Below, piece by piece: positions 54,837-64,000 of a DNA stretch of 64,000 nt. The translations under genes and the position numbers were made by a program. Source of the DNA: JAGVSZ01 sp035456405 (GTDB lineage Bacteria > Pseudomonadota > Gammaproteobacteria > Burkholderiales > SG8-39); assembly GCA_035456405.1 (NCBI GenBank), contig DATIDG010000083.1, positions 91,472 through 155,471 of the forward strand, read 5' to 3'. The notes below the pieces were generated by a model. It ran no database searches. It saw only the letters and a list, made by a program, of their open reading frames with translations, and was not told where the DNA came from. Numbering within the stretch: the stretch's first letter is position 1; every line of letters starts with the position of its first letter.

Positions 54837-55895
54837 ATGCCTGCCAGTCCAATCCGCTACTCCGCCGCCGCGCTGCGCGATTTCGCCGCGCGCCTGCTCG
54901 AACGCGCCGGCCTCGCCGCGGACCGCGCGGCCGACGTCGCCGCGATTCTCGTCGAAGGCGACCTGATGGGACACACGACCCACGGGCTGCAGCTCGCGGG
55001 TCCTTACCTGAAGGCGCTCGAGGACGGCGTGATGACGCGTGCCGGCGAGCCGGCCGTGATCGCCGACCGCGGCGGATCGATCGCCTGGGACGGCAACTTC
55101 CTGCCCGGGCCGTGGCTCGTGCTGCGCGCGATGGAAACCGCGTTCGCCCGCATCGCCGAGCACGGTGTCGTCACCGTGGCGATCCGTCGTTCGCATCACA
55201 TCGCCTGCCTGCAGGCGTACCTGTCGCGCGCGACCGGGCGCGGGCTGGTGATGCTGCTCATGAGCTCGGATCCGGCCACCGGATCGGTCGCGCCGCACGG
55301 TGCGATCGCCGGCCGCTTCACGCCCAATCCGATCGCGGCCGGATTTCCGACCGAAGGGCTGCCGGTGCTGATCGACATCAGCGCATCGACTACCACGAAC
55401 GGCCTCGTATCGCGGCTCAACCGCGCCGGCAGGGGCGAGCGCCTGCCCGGGCCGTGGCTCGTCGACAACGCGGGAAATGCGAGCGACGACCCGGCCGTGT
55501 TTCTGGCGGATCCGCCGGGCGCGATCCTGCCGCTCGGCGGCATGGACCTCGGCCACAAGGGCTTCGGCCTCGCGCTGCTCGTCGAGGCGCTCACCTCGGC
55601 ACTCGCTGGACACGGCCGGGCGGACGGCGAGAAGCACTGGGGCGCGTCGGTGTTCGTGCAGATCATCGACCCCGGCGCATTCGGCGGGCGCGCGGCGTTC
55701 GTGCGCGAGGCGGGCTGGCTCGCCGCCGCGTGCCGCACTGCGCCTGTCAAACCCGGGAGCCCGCCGGTGCGGCTGCCGGGCGAGCGCGGGCTGACGCTGC
55801 GCGAGCGGCAGCTCGCAGAAGGCGTCGCGCTCCATCCGGAGACGATGCCCACGCTCGTCCCATGGGCAGAGAAGCTCGGGGTGCCTTTGCCGTAG
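54837..55895 (+). CDS. Malate/L-lactate dehydrogenase-family oxidoreductase (Ldh2 type)
   Basis: 352 residues. It belongs to the NAD(P)-dependent YlbC/DpkA/ComC family, distinct from classic malate dehydrogenase: GDLMGHTTHGLQLAGPYL, IRRSHHIACLQAYL (catalytic His), DPATGSVAPHG, TPNPIAAGFPT and GGMDLGHKGFGLALLVEALTSALAG. These enzymes reduce 2-oxoacids such as ureidoglycolate, malate or imino acids; the substrate is not deducible. Start ATG 54837 has no clear ribosome site. It converges on glnE. Confidence 0.9.
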   Translation: MPASPIRYSAAALRDFAARLLERAGLAADRAADVAAILVEGDLMGHTTHGLQLAGPYLKALEDGVMTRAGEPAVIADRGGSIAWDGNFLPGPWLVLRAMETAFARIAEHGVVTVAIRRSHHIACLQAYLSRATGRGLVMLLMSSDPATGSVAPHGAIAGRFTPNPIAAGFPTEGLPVLIDISASTTTNGLVSRLNRAGRGERLPGPWLVDNAGNASDDPAVFLADPPGAILPLGGMDLGHKGFGLALLVEALTSALAGHGRADGEKHWGASVFVQIIDPGAFGGRAAFVREAGWLAAACRTAPVKPGSPPVRLPGERGLTLRERQLAEGVALHPETMPTLVPWAEKLGVPLP

Positions 55896-55905
55896 AGCCG
55901 TTGAG

Positions 55906-58599
55906 CTATTCGAACACCGCCTTCCACAGCGCCAAAGTCGCATCGGCATGCGACGCGACGCTCGCAAGGTCGACGCGCGCGAACTCCGCGCCGTTGAGCC
56001 GCAGCCGGTGCTGCAGCCGGCGATAGTGGCGGTACGCGTCGGCGACCCGCTGCGCAAGCTCGCCCGGAATGAGGCCGAGCGCGCCCGCCATGTGCAGCAG
56101 CGCGATGTTGCCGAGATTGCCGGTCAGCTCGTAGTGCGCTCGCGAGTGCGCGAGGACCAGGTACTGGACGATGAACTCGATGTCGACCATCGCGCCGCGG
56201 TCGTGCTTGATATCGAAGAGTCCCGACCGGTTCGGGTGCGCGTCGAGCATCCGCTGGCGCATCGTCAGCACCTCCGCGGCGAGCTGCGCGGGGTCGCGGG
56301 CGGCCTGCAGCAGGTCGCGCCGGAGCGCGTCGAACACCGCGCCGATCGCGGCGTCGCCGGCGCAGAAGCGCGCGCGGGTGAGGGCCTGGTGCTCCCAGAG
56401 CCAGGCCGACTCGAGCTGGTAGCGGCGAAACGCGGACATCGACGACACGAGCAGCCCCGCGCCGCCGCTGGGGCGCAGGGCAAGATCGGTCTCGAACAGC
56501 ACGCCCGCGGACGTGCGGCTCGACAGCCAAGAGTTGACGCGCTGGGCGAGACGCGCGTAGTTCTCCGGGGCGGTTTCGTGCGGATCGTCGTAGACGAACA
56601 CGATGTCGAGGTCGGACGCGTAGCCGAGCTCCTTGCCGCCGAGCTTGCCGTAGCCGATCACCGCGAAGCGCGGGATGTCGGTGTGCCGCGTGCGCACGAG
56701 CTTCCAGCACACCTCCAGCGTCACCGCCAGCACGAGGTCCGCAGCGAGCGAAAGATGGTCGGCGAGGCGCTCGACCGTCAGCAGCCCCGCGAGGTCCTGC
56801 ATCAGCAGGCGAAAGACCCAGGCGTGGTGGATCTCGCGCATCGCGTCCATCTGCCGCTCGACGTCGCCGTCGTGCGCCGCCATCTCCCGCCGCAGCGTGG
56901 CGGCAAAGTCGCTCCAGTCCGGCGCCTCGCCGAGCACGCGCGGATCAAGAAGCTCGTCGAGCAGGATCGGGTGCCGCGTCAGGTACTCGGACGCCCAGCT
57001 CGACGCAGCGAGGATCTCGGCCACCTTGGCGAGCGCCTGCGGCTGCTCCGCGAGCAGGGCGAGGTACGACGCGCGGCGGCTGATCGCCTCGACGAAGTCG
57101 AGCGCGCGCCGCAGCGCGACGTCTGGCGCGACGCGCTCGCCCGGCGCGCCTGCAACGGCGGCGCGCGCGCACGCCTCGATGAATCGCGGCACGAGCAGGT
57201 CGAGGCGCTCGCGGCTCGCTTCGGGGAGCTGCTGGTAGCGCGCGCTCGCGCGCAGGCTCCGGATCCGGGCGAGCGTCTCGCGCGGCTCGATGTAGCCCCG
57301 CGCGGCGAGGTCCCGCTCCGCCGCATCGCCCTCGACCGTGCCCTGCCAAACGGGAGTGGACGCGGCCGCATCGCCGTTCGCGGCCGCGAAGACGCTCTCG
57401 AAGTGCCGCGTCACCGCGCCGCGATGCTCGTCGAGCGCGCGCACGAAGGCCGGCCAGCCGGGAGCGCCCATGCTCTCGGCGACGAGCTCGCGATCGGCCG
57501 ACGACTCGGGCAGCGCGTGGGTTTGCGCGTCGTCGAGGTACTGGAGGCGGTGCTCGAGCCGCCGCAGGAAGACGTACGCATCGGAGAGCTCGGCGACCGC
57601 CGGCTCGGCGAGCTGGCGCCTCGCGCCGAGCGCCGCAAGCGCGGCGAGCGTCGCGCGCACGCGCAGGCCGGGGTCGCGCCCGCCGCGGATCAGCTGGAAG
57701 CCCTGCGCGATGAACTCGATCTCGCGGATTCCGCCCGGGCCGAGCTTGACGTCGCAGGCCAGATCGCGGCGCGCGACCTCCTGCCGGATCTGCGCGTGGA
57801 GCTTGCGCACTGCGTCGATCGTGCCGTAGTCGAGGTACTTCCGGTAAACGAATGGCTGCGCGATCTTGCCGAGCTCCGCGCGCGTGCGGTCGTCGCCGCC
57901 CGCAACGACGCGCGCCTTGATCCACGCGTAGCGCTCCCACTCCCGGCCCTGCGCGACGAAGTACTGCTCGAGCGCCTCGAAGCTGGCGGCGAGCGGCCCG
58001 GCATCGCCCCACGGCCGCAGCCGCATGTCGACGCGGAAGACCTGGCCGTCCGGCGTCGCGTCGGCGAGCGTGCGGATCACGCGCTGCCCGAGCCGAACGA
58101 AGAACTCATGGTTCGCGAGCCCGCGCGCCGTCTCGCCTTCGTCCGGGTAGACGAACACCAGGTCGATGTCGGAGGACACGTTCAGCTCGCGCCCGCCGAG
58201 CTTGCCCATGCCGACGACGAGCAGGTCCTGAGGGCCCGATGCGCCGGCTGGCGCGCCGTGCTCGGCCTCCATGCGCGTGCGGTGCGCGCGGAGCGCCGCA
58301 TCGAGGGCGACCTCGGCGAGGTCGGACATGGTGCCCGTGACCTCCGCGAGCGGCGCGAGGCCCGCGAGATCGCGCGCGGCGACCCGAAGCATCACGCGTG
58401 CGCGGAGCTCGCGGAGCGCGGCCGCGAGCGGCGCCGTTTCGCCCGTGTCGCGGCCGGCGAGGAACGCCCACATTTCCGCCGCAGTCCAACCCAAGCCATG
58501 CGCCGCCTCGACTTCGTCTGCTAGCTGCGGCCGCGCCGCGAGCAGGCGTTGCGCGAACCGCGACCAGCGCAGCGCGAGTGAAGGCTCGATATGCGACAT
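55906..58599 (-). CDS. glnE: Bifunctional glutamine synthetase adenylyltransferase/deadenylase
   Basis: 897 residues. Two nucleotidyltransferase domains are visible, each with the GGxEL...SDxDL signature: GMGKLGGRELNVSSDIDLVFV (about 130-150) and GYGKLGGKELGYASDLDIVFV (about 645-665). The first removes AMP from glutamine synthetase and the second adds it, under control of PII and glutamine. MVDIEFIVQYLVL in the C-terminal half is also typical. Length is close to the usual 900-950. It is convergent with the Ldh2-type gene, 10 bases apart. Confidence 0.96.
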   Translation of the reverse strand: MSHIEPSLALRWSRFAQRLLAARPQLADEVEAAHGLGWTAAEMWAFLAGRDTGETAPLAAALRELRARVMLRVAARDLAGLAPLAEVTGTMSDLAEVALDAALRAHRTRMEAEHGAPAGASGPQDLLVVGMGKLGGRELNVSSDIDLVFVYPDEGETARGLANHEFFVRLGQRVIRTLADATPDGQVFRVDMRLRPWGDAGPLAASFEALEQYFVAQGREWERYAWIKARVVAGGDDRTRAELGKIAQPFVYRKYLDYGTIDAVRKLHAQIRQEVARRDLACDVKLGPGGIREIEFIAQGFQLIRGGRDPGLRVRATLAALAALGARRQLAEPAVAELSDAYVFLRRLEHRLQYLDDAQTHALPESSADRELVAESMGAPGWPAFVRALDEHRGAVTRHFESVFAAANGDAAASTPVWQGTVEGDAAERDLAARGYIEPRETLARIRSLRASARYQQLPEASRERLDLLVPRFIEACARAAVAGAPGERVAPDVALRRALDFVEAISRRASYLALLAEQPQALAKVAEILAASSWASEYLTRHPILLDELLDPRVLGEAPDWSDFAATLRREMAAHDGDVERQMDAMREIHHAWVFRLLMQDLAGLLTVERLADHLSLAADLVLAVTLEVCWKLVRTRHTDIPRFAVIGYGKLGGKELGYASDLDIVFVYDDPHETAPENYARLAQRVNSWLSSRTSAGVLFETDLALRPSGGAGLLVSSMSAFRRYQLESAWLWEHQALTRARFCAGDAAIGAVFDALRRDLLQAARDPAQLAAEVLTMRQRMLDAHPNRSGLFDIKHDRGAMVDIEFIVQYLVLAHSRAHYELTGNLGNIALLHMAGALGLIPGELAQRVADAYRHYRRLQHRLRLNGAEFARVDLASVASHADATLALWKAVFE

Positions 58600-58883
58600 A
58601 ACCCTATGCGTAGAATGAGAAAAACGGTCTTGGAGGGGGTACAGTACAATCGCGTCGTCGAGACGGCGACGCGAGCGTTATAGGAATTGTAGTTAAGGGA
58701 GCCACGGCCCCCTTAGCGATCCCAGTCCCAGCGATCGAGTCCGGAAGCCGGGCTCGTTCCGAGGTTGTCGATTCGAGTTGTGCACGCAGATTCGACGCGC
58801 GCCATTGTAGGCGTGCCCTGCCATCCCGGCCATCGCGGCCGGACGAGATCGTCACGCATCAGGCCCCGGGCGCCGCGCGCCGG
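58600..58883. other. Divergent gap between glnE and yhdP
   Basis: 284 bases. It includes an AT-richer stretch (58677-58697, TTATAGGAATTGTAGTTAAGG), the near-perfect stem TCGCGTCGTC/GGCGACGCGA (58652-58676) and a promoter-like TACAGTACAAT (58640-58650). No coding frame is convincing. It probably holds both promoters. Confidence 0.5.
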
Positions 58884-61800
58884 ATGAACAAGCTCAACGA
58901 AGCCGTCCACGAGGTCGAGGAAGCAGTCCACGACGCGCTCGACTCGAGCCTGGACGCACAGCTCGAGCCGCGCGAGCGGCGGTGGCTCACCTGGCTGCGC
59001 CGCGCCGGCTGGACGCTGGTCGGGCTGTACTTCCTCGCCGCAGTCTCGATGCTCGTCCTGCGCTTCTGGGCGCTGCCGCACGTCGCCGACTACAAGGACG
59101 AGATCGCGGCTGCCGTCTCGCGCGCGCTCGGCGAAAAGGTGACGATCGAGCGCGTCGACGCGGAGTGGTACGGGCTGCAGCCGCGGCTCGAGCTGAACCG
59201 CGTCAGGATCTACGATCGGCGCGGCGAGGAGGCGCTCGAGCTCCCCTATGTCGGCGCGAGCATTGCCTGGCACTCGGTCGTCGCCGGCCAGCTCCGCTTC
59301 AAGTCGCTCGTGCTAGATCGCCCCGAGCTGCGCATTCGGCGTGATCCGCAGGGGCGCCTCTTCATCGCTGGGCTCGAGCTCCGACCCGCCGACGGATCCG
59401 ACCGCGGCGCTGCCGACTGGGTGCTCGAGCAGGGCGAGATCATCATCCGCGACGCGAAGGTGGAGTGGCAGGACGAGGTCCGGGGCGCACCGGCGCTCAC
59501 GCTCGAGCGCCTGAACTTCGTACTCGAGAACCACGGTCGGCATCATCGCTTCGCGCTGCGCGCGGAACCGTCGCGCGAGTACGCGTCTGCAATCGACGTG
59601 CGCGGCGACCTGGTCGGGCGCACGGTCGAGCAACTCGGCGAGTGGGACGCCCGGCTCTACGCCGCGCTCGACGAGGTTGACCTGACGGCCTGGAAGGCGT
59701 GGGTCGATTATCCGTTCGAGGTGCAGAGCGGTCGGGGTGCGCTGCGCCTGTGGCTTGCGGTTGAGGATGGGCGGCCTACCGAGCTCGCCGCGGATCTCTC
59801 ACTGGAGGACGTGACGGCGCGCTTCGGGAACAACCTGCCGGCGCTAGAGCTCGCCGCGGTCTACGGCCAGTTCGGGGTGCGGCAGCGCGCCGAAAGCCCG
59901 GGCCTGCTCGCTTTCGCGCATGGGGAGAGGATCGCCTACGACGGCTTCGCGCGCCGCCTCGCGCTCGTCACGCGCGACGGGGCCGAGCTTGCGCCGGCGG
60001 ACTTCACCGCGCACTGGGCGCCGGCGCAGGAAGGCCGCCCGGAGAACGGCGAGTTCGTTGCGCGCGAGATCGAGCTCGCGCCGCTCGTGCTGCTCGGCGA
60101 GCGGCTGCCGTTGCCGGAGAGGCTGCGCGAGGCGCTGATCAAGTCTTCACCAGAGGGCCGGTTCGCCGACGTGCGGTTCACGTGGACCGGCGAGATTGCC
60201 CGTCCGGACACGTTCAGCGCGCGCGGGCGCTTCGCCGACCTCGGCATGCGGGCCCACGGGGGCGCGCCGGGCTTCACGCGGCTGTCCGGCCAGTTCGACC
60301 TGACCGAGAAGGGGGGCGGAGCAAGCCTCAACGCGACGGGCACCTCGATCCGCCTCGCCGGCGCGGCGGATGAGGACTCGATCCGGTTGGACGCCCTCCG
60401 TGCGCGCCTGCAGTGGTCGCTCCAGGACGGCGCCGCGGAGGTGAGGCTCGACGAGCTGGCGGCCGCCGGCCCGGAACTTGCCGCGACCGCGAACGCCACC
60501 TACCGTCGCTCCGGCGACGGCACGCAGACGGTCGACATCGCGGTGCGCGCCTCCCGGATGGACGGCCGCGCCGTGCGCAAACTCATTCCGGTCCTCCGCG
60601 CGGACACGGGCGAGTGGCTCCAGCGCGCCATCGTCGTGGCCCCGCTCGCCGACGTGCGATTCCGGCTCCGCGGCGATCTCGACGATTTCCCGTTCGATGA
60701 CCCGAAGAAGGGCGAGTTTCGCGCGAGCGGGCGGGTGACCGGCGGAGTCCTCGACTATGCGCCGGGCTGGCCGCAGCTCGTCGGCGTCACCGCGGACCTC
60801 GGCTTCGAGGGACGGAAGATGACGATCACCAGCCCGCGTGCGAGCACGTACGGGATCCAGGTGGCGAAAGTGACCGCGATCATCCCCGACCTCATCGGGC
60901 CGTCCGAGCTGCACATCGACGGGCAGACCGAGGGTCCGCTCGGGGACTATCTCAGGTTCATCGCCGCAAGTCCGGTGCGGGGATTCATGGACGGCGCCAC
61001 CGACGGCTGGACGGGCGATGGCCGCGCGACGCTCGAATTGCGCCTGAAGCTTCCGCTGGCGATGCTCGAGAAGACCCAGGTTGCAGGCAGTTTCCGGTTC
61101 GCGGGCGGCACGATCACCACGGCGCCCGGCGACGCCCCGCTCGCCCAGGTGACCGGCGCGGTCGAGTTCACCGAGTCTTCGATCACGTCGAAAGGCCTCG
61201 CCGCGCAGACGCTCGGCGGGGACATCACCGTGCAGCTCGCGACGCGCGAGGGCGCCACGTCGGCGACCGTGCAGGGGACGGTCGACGGGACCCAGCTCGC
61301 CGGGCGGGTCGGGCTGCCGTTCGCGCAGTCGGTCCGCGGGCAGCTCCCGTTCCGGTTCACCGAAACGAAGCGCGGGGACCGTACGACGGCGGTGTTCGAG
61401 TCGACCCTCGCCGGCGTCGCAGTCGAGCTGCCTGCGCCGTTCGCGAAGAAGGCCGACGAGAGCTGGCCGCTGCGCGTCGAGCGCCGGCCGCTCGGCGATC
61501 CGACGGCGCCGGGCGGTGCGGCAGTCCGACGCGAGAGCATGACGGTCTCGCTGGCGTCGCTGCTCAACGCCGAGGGGATCCTGAAGACGGAGAGTGGGCG
61601 GACGTCGATCGAGAGCGCAGGCGTGGGCCTGGGCGACGTCGGCGTGCAACTCCCCGATCGCCCGGGCGTGTTCATCGCGGGCAACGTCAAGTCGCTCGAT
61701 CTCGATCGGCTGCTGCCGGCGGTCACCGACTCGGCGGCGAAAAGCGCCGCCTCGGATCTCGCGGTCACGGCCCTCAATCTGCGCGCGGGAACGCTCACGG

Positions 61801-62867
61801 TGGTCGGTCGCAACTTCCACGACGTCACCGTGAAGGCGCAGTTCTCGAGCGGCGGGACGTGGCAGGCGACGGTCGATGCGCGCGAGATGGCAGGGGAGGT
61901 GGCATGGCGGTCGGAGGGCGAGGGCCTCGTCACCGCCAGACTCAAGCACCTCGCGCATCCCGACCCGGCCACCGACCCGATGCCGGGCGCCGCCAGCGCG
62001 ACGCGCCTGCCCGCACTGAACATCGTGGCCGACCGCTACACGCTCCACGGCCGGGATCTCGGCCATCTCGAGGTCGACGCGGTGAACGAGCGGGGCGGCT
62101 GGCGGCTCGCGAAGCTGGCGCTGGTCGCGCCGGAGGGCGCAATCAACGCGACCGGGTTGTGGCAGCCGCCAGGAGGGACCACGGCGGAGCAGACCGATCT
62201 CGAAGTGACGATCCGGACCGACGATGCGGGCAAGTACCTCGCGCGCTTCGGACACCCCGACACGCTGGCGCGCGGCACCGCGGAGCTCGACGGGAGGGCC
62301 AAGTGGCTCGGCCCGATCTGGACGATCGACTTCCCGTCCCTGAGCGGCGAGGTGACGCTCCGCGCCGAGAAGGGCCAGTTCGTGAAGCTGAAGCCGGGCA
62401 TCGGGAAGCTGCTCGGCGTGCTCTCCCTGCAGTCGCTGCCGCGCCGGATCACGCTCGACTTCAACGACATCTTCAGCGAGGGCTTCGCGTTCGACCACAT
62501 CAACGGCAAGGCCACGATCGCACAGGGCGTCGCCCGCACGCAGGACCTCACGATGGTCGGGCCTGCCGCGACGGTGGTGCTCACCGGCCATGCCGATCTC
62601 GCGCGCGAGACGCAGGATCTCTCCGTGCGCGTCGTGCCGGTGGTCGGCGACAGCGTCGCGGCCGCGGCCGCCGTCGCGCTGCTCAACCCGATCGTCGGCG
62701 TGGGCGCGCTCCTCGCGCAGCGGCTGCTGAAGGACCCGATCGGGCAGATGCTCGCATTCCAGTACCGCATCTCCGGTCCGTGGGACGATCCGCAGGTCGA
62801 GCGGGTGGGATTGCCCGAGGGGCAGGGCGAGCCCGACCCGTTCGGGTCGAAACAGGGGAAGCCGTAG
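58884..62867 (+). CDS. yhdP: YhdP-family AsmA-like protein
   Basis: 1327 residues. One N-terminal membrane helix (AGWTLVGLYFLAAVSMLVLRF, residues 41-61) anchors a very large periplasmic beta-rich body. DAEWYGLQPRLELNRVRIYD, and near the end FVKLKPGIGKLLGVLSLQSLPRRITLDFNDIFSEGFAFD, are the YhdP/TIGR02099 signatures. AsmA-like proteins such as YhdP, TamB and YdbH form bridges that carry phospholipid to the outer membrane. The yhdP-nitrilase-tldD order supports this. No strong ribosome site precedes ATG 58884. Confidence 0.95.
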   Translation: MNKLNEAVHEVEEAVHDALDSSLDAQLEPRERRWLTWLRRAGWTLVGLYFLAAVSMLVLRFWALPHVADYKDEIAAAVSRALGEKVTIERVDAEWYGLQPRLELNRVRIYDRRGEEALELPYVGASIAWHSVVAGQLRFKSLVLDRPELRIRRDPQGRLFIAGLELRPADGSDRGAADWVLEQGEIIIRDAKVEWQDEVRGAPALTLERLNFVLENHGRHHRFALRAEPSREYASAIDVRGDLVGRTVEQLGEWDARLYAALDEVDLTAWKAWVDYPFEVQSGRGALRLWLAVEDGRPTELAADLSLEDVTARFGNNLPALELAAVYGQFGVRQRAESPGLLAFAHGERIAYDGFARRLALVTRDGAELAPADFTAHWAPAQEGRPENGEFVAREIELAPLVLLGERLPLPERLREALIKSSPEGRFADVRFTWTGEIARPDTFSARGRFADLGMRAHGGAPGFTRLSGQFDLTEKGGGASLNATGTSIRLAGAADEDSIRLDALRARLQWSLQDGAAEVRLDELAAAGPELAATANATYRRSGDGTQTVDIAVRASRMDGRAVRKLIPVLRADTGEWLQRAIVVAPLADVRFRLRGDLDDFPFDDPKKGEFRASGRVTGGVLDYAPGWPQLVGVTADLGFEGRKMTITSPRASTYGIQVAKVTAIIPDLIGPSELHIDGQTEGPLGDYLRFIAASPVRGFMDGATDGWTGDGRATLELRLKLPLAMLEKTQVAGSFRFAGGTITTAPGDAPLAQVTGAVEFTESSITSKGLAAQTLGGDITVQLATREGATSATVQGTVDGTQLAGRVGLPFAQSVRGQLPFRFTETKRGDRTTAVFESTLAGVAVELPAPFAKKADESWPLRVERRPLGDPTAPGGAAVRRESMTVSLASLLNAEGILKTESGRTSIESAGVGLGDVGVQLPDRPGVFIAGNVKSLDLDRLLPAVTDSAAKSAASDLAVTALNLRAGTLTVVGRNFHDVTVKAQFSSGGTWQATVDAREMAGEVAWRSEGEGLVTARLKHLAHPDPATDPMPGAASATRLPALNIVADRYTLHGRDLGHLEVDAVNERGGWRLAKLALVAPEGAINATGLWQPPGGTTAEQTDLEVTIRTDDAGKYLARFGHPDTLARGTAELDGRAKWLGPIWTIDFPSLSGEVTLRAEKGQFVKLKPGIGKLLGVLSLQSLPRRITLDFNDIFSEGFAFDHINGKATIAQGVARTQDLTMVGPAATVVLTGHADLARETQDLSVRVVPVVGDSVAAAAAVALLNPIVGVGALLAQRLLKDPIGQMLAFQYRISGPWDDPQVERVGLPEGQGEPDPFGSKQGKP

Positions 62868-62881
62868 GCGGCTTGCACGAC

Positions 62882-63688
62882 ATGTCAGAAACCGTCCGTG
62901 TCGCCGCGATCCAGATGGTCTCCGAGCCTGCCGTGGAGGCGAATCTCGCCGCGGCCGGCGAGCTCGTCGCCGACGCCGCCGATCAGGGTGCGCGGCTCGC
63001 GGTGCTCCCCGAGTGGTTCTGCTTCATGGGCCGCTCGGACCGCGACAAGCGCGCGATCCGCGAGGCCGACGGCGACGGCCCGATCCAGTCGTTCCTCGCC
63101 CGGTCCGCGGCGCGCCACCGCGTGTGGTTGATCGCCGGGACGGTGCCGCTGCCGGCGCAGGACCCGGAGAAGGTGCGCAACAGCTGCCTCGTGTACGACG
63201 ACGCAGGCCGGCGCGTCGCGCGCTACGACAAGATTCACCTCTTCGACTTCACCGACGCGGACCACAAGTATCGGGAGTCGAGCACGATCGAGCCGGGCGA
63301 TCGGCCGGTGGCGATCGACTCGCCCTTCGGCCGCATCGCGCTGTCGATCTGCTACGACGTGCGCTTTCCTGAGCTGTACCGGCGGCTCGCGCCGATGGAC
63401 CTGATCGTGATCCCGTCGGCGTTCACGGCGACGACCGGCAAGGCGCACTGGGACCTGCTCGTCCGTGCGCGCGCCGTCGAGAACCTCGCCTGGGTGATCG
63501 CGCCCGCGCAGGGCGGTCACCACCTCAACGGACGTCACACCTACGGCCACACCATGATCGTCAGCCCGTGGGGCGAGACGGTCGCGAGCCTCGCGCACGG
63601 CGCGGGCGTTGTCGTTGCCGAAATCGACCCCAGCTATCAGCGCAAGGTGCGCGAGAGCCTGCCGGCGCTGCTGCATCGGGTGCTTTGA
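62882..63688 (+). CDS. Carbon-nitrogen hydrolase, Nit/omega-amidase-like
   Basis: 268 residues of the nitrilase superfamily with the Glu-Lys-Cys triad: LAVLPEWFCF (Glu), RYDKIHLFD (Lys) and LSICYDVRFPELYRRLA (Cys). The start VRVAAIQMVS is standard. The best match by motif is the Nit1/Nit2 group, which deaminates damaged glutathione or 2-oxoglutaramate. It is placed between yhdP and tldD, 14 bases after yhdP, as is common in this group. Alternative: a general aliphatic amidase. Confidence 0.92.
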   Translation: MSETVRVAAIQMVSEPAVEANLAAAGELVADAADQGARLAVLPEWFCFMGRSDRDKRAIREADGDGPIQSFLARSAARHRVWLIAGTVPLPAQDPEKVRNSCLVYDDAGRRVARYDKIHLFDFTDADHKYRESSTIEPGDRPVAIDSPFGRIALSICYDVRFPELYRRLAPMDLIVIPSAFTATTGKAHWDLLVRARAVENLAWVIAPAQGGHHLNGRHTYGHTMIVSPWGETVASLAHGAGVVVAEIDPSYQRKVRESLPALLHRVL

Positions 63689-63706
63689 AAGACCTCAACA
63701 GGAAAG

Positions 63707-63803
63707 CGGTCACAGAGATCACTGAGGACACAGAGAAAAGACGATGACAACGGTTGTCTCTGTGCTCTCTGTGTATCCTCTGCGTCCTCTGTGACCGTTT
63801 TTT
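63707..63803 (+). terminator. Long ACAGAG-repeat hairpin with T-run
   Basis: The outer stem CGGTCACAGAG (63707-63717) pairs with CTCTGTGACCG (63787-63797), followed by TTTTTT. The interior (GAGGACACAGAGA with TCTCTGTG..TCCTC) also pairs imperfectly. It is built from the same ACAGAGGA-type repeat seen in rsmI. It looks like a terminator between the nitrilase and tldD genes. Confidence 0.75.
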
Positions 63804-63814
63804 CGGGCTGACGA

Positions 63815-64000
63815 ATGACAGCGATGCAAACCCAGGAACGACTCCTCGAGACCGCGCAGCGGACGCTTCTTGCGCCGTACGACCTCGCCGCGCCGCAGCT
63901 CGGGCAGGTGTTCGGCGCGATCATGACGCACGACGTCGACTACGCCGATCTCTACTTCCAGTACCTGCGCACCGAGGGCTGGAGCCTGGAGGAGGGCATC
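63815..64000 (+). CDS. tldD: TldD metalloprotease, N-terminal fragment
   Basis: 62 residues before the window ends. TLLAPYDLAAPQLGQVFGAIMTHDVDYADLYFQYLRTEGWSLEEGI is the start of TldD, the zinc protease that with TldE/PmbA matures antitoxins and modified peptides such as microcin. It is cut by the window edge, so the HExxxH site is not seen. ATG 63815 is the first start; ATG 63824 is possible. Confidence 0.9.
   Translation, partial: MTAMQTQERLLETAQRTLLAPYDLAAPQLGQVFGAIMTHDVDYADLYFQYLRTEGWSLEEGI

Noticed and set aside
58604..58855. Minus-strand 83-codon frame in the glnE-yhdP gap
   Set aside because: It has no recognisable protein features, reads through promoter-like DNA and has no ribosome site.

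Overview
The window is a GC-rich, densely packed stretch of a bacterial chromosome. The gene content and order suggest a betaproteobacterium: a split pntAA/pntAB/pntB transhydrogenase, many TRAP carboxylate transporters, a lpoA-yraN-diaA-dolP block divergent from rsmI, a yhdP-nitrilase-tldD block, coaX next to birA and a SPOR gene, and a type A RNase P RNA. This is inferred from gene order and protein families, not from a database search. I saw no phage, transposase, CRISPR array, tRNA or rRNA.

Layout. 1-6.3 kb: the end of an osmoprotectant ABC permease, the pnt transhydrogenase operon, a LUD-domain protein, a CPA2 antiporter and a YbdK-type carboxylate-amine ligase. 6.3-18.1 kb: a solute-uptake island with three TRAP binding proteins, two sets of TRAP membrane subunits, an enolase-superfamily enzyme and an NhaD-like antiporter. 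Two of the binding proteins are close paralogues. The second large TRAP permease carries an unusual insertion of about 165 residues. 18.2-28.2 kb: a radical SAM protein with no conventional start codon, hotdog proteins, an MFS carrier, a CbiX-like chelatase, a DedA protein, a YheT-type hydrolase, a phosphohexomutase and a lone UgpB-type binding protein. 28.3-31.9 kb: an acid-sugar catabolic operon (otnK, otnC, an M81/MlrC-like peptidase), preceded by a short duplicated copy of the start of otnK. 31.9-36.0 kb: coaX, birA, a SPOR protein and a GNAT enzyme, facing rfaE2 and a glutathione transferase.

36.1-45.4 kb is the most interesting region. A MerR/cobalamin-domain regulator of the CarH/LitR photoreceptor type diverges from an eight-gene, translationally coupled run: FAD amine oxidase, DUF1365, cyclopropane-fatty-acid-synthase-like methyltransferase, chalcone-isomerase-like protein, MFS carrier, DUF3833 lipoprotein, short-chain dehydrogenase and SnoaL/NTF2-like protein. 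Two divergent promoters share one -35 region that contains repeated AGGACAAA/TTGACAAG words. A ferritin-like di-iron protein lies behind the regulator. I read this as a light- or singlet-oxygen-responsive membrane-lipid modification locus. The regulator keeps the W-x9-EH and ExHxxG cobalamin signatures but has Met where Thermus CarH has the His that caps cobalt after illumination.

45.3-64 kb is mostly housekeeping: dolP, diaA/gmhA, an exported HIRAN protein, yraN, lpoA, rsmI, pyrC, DUF3025, DUF1269, rnpB, waaF, a zinc-finger protein, ilvE, a malate/lactate dehydrogenase-family gene, glnE, yhdP, a nitrilase-family amidase and the start of tldD. Dispersed repeats occur at several junctions, including an ACAGAGGA-type repeat that encodes the tail of RsmI. 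No stretch longer than 300 bases lacks a gene. The larger gaps (6324-6568, 13940-14136, 18054-18229, 28186-28475, 36991-37241, 38160-38401, 51293-51460, 58600-58883) hold promoters, hairpins or repeats as listed, or nothing I recognise.
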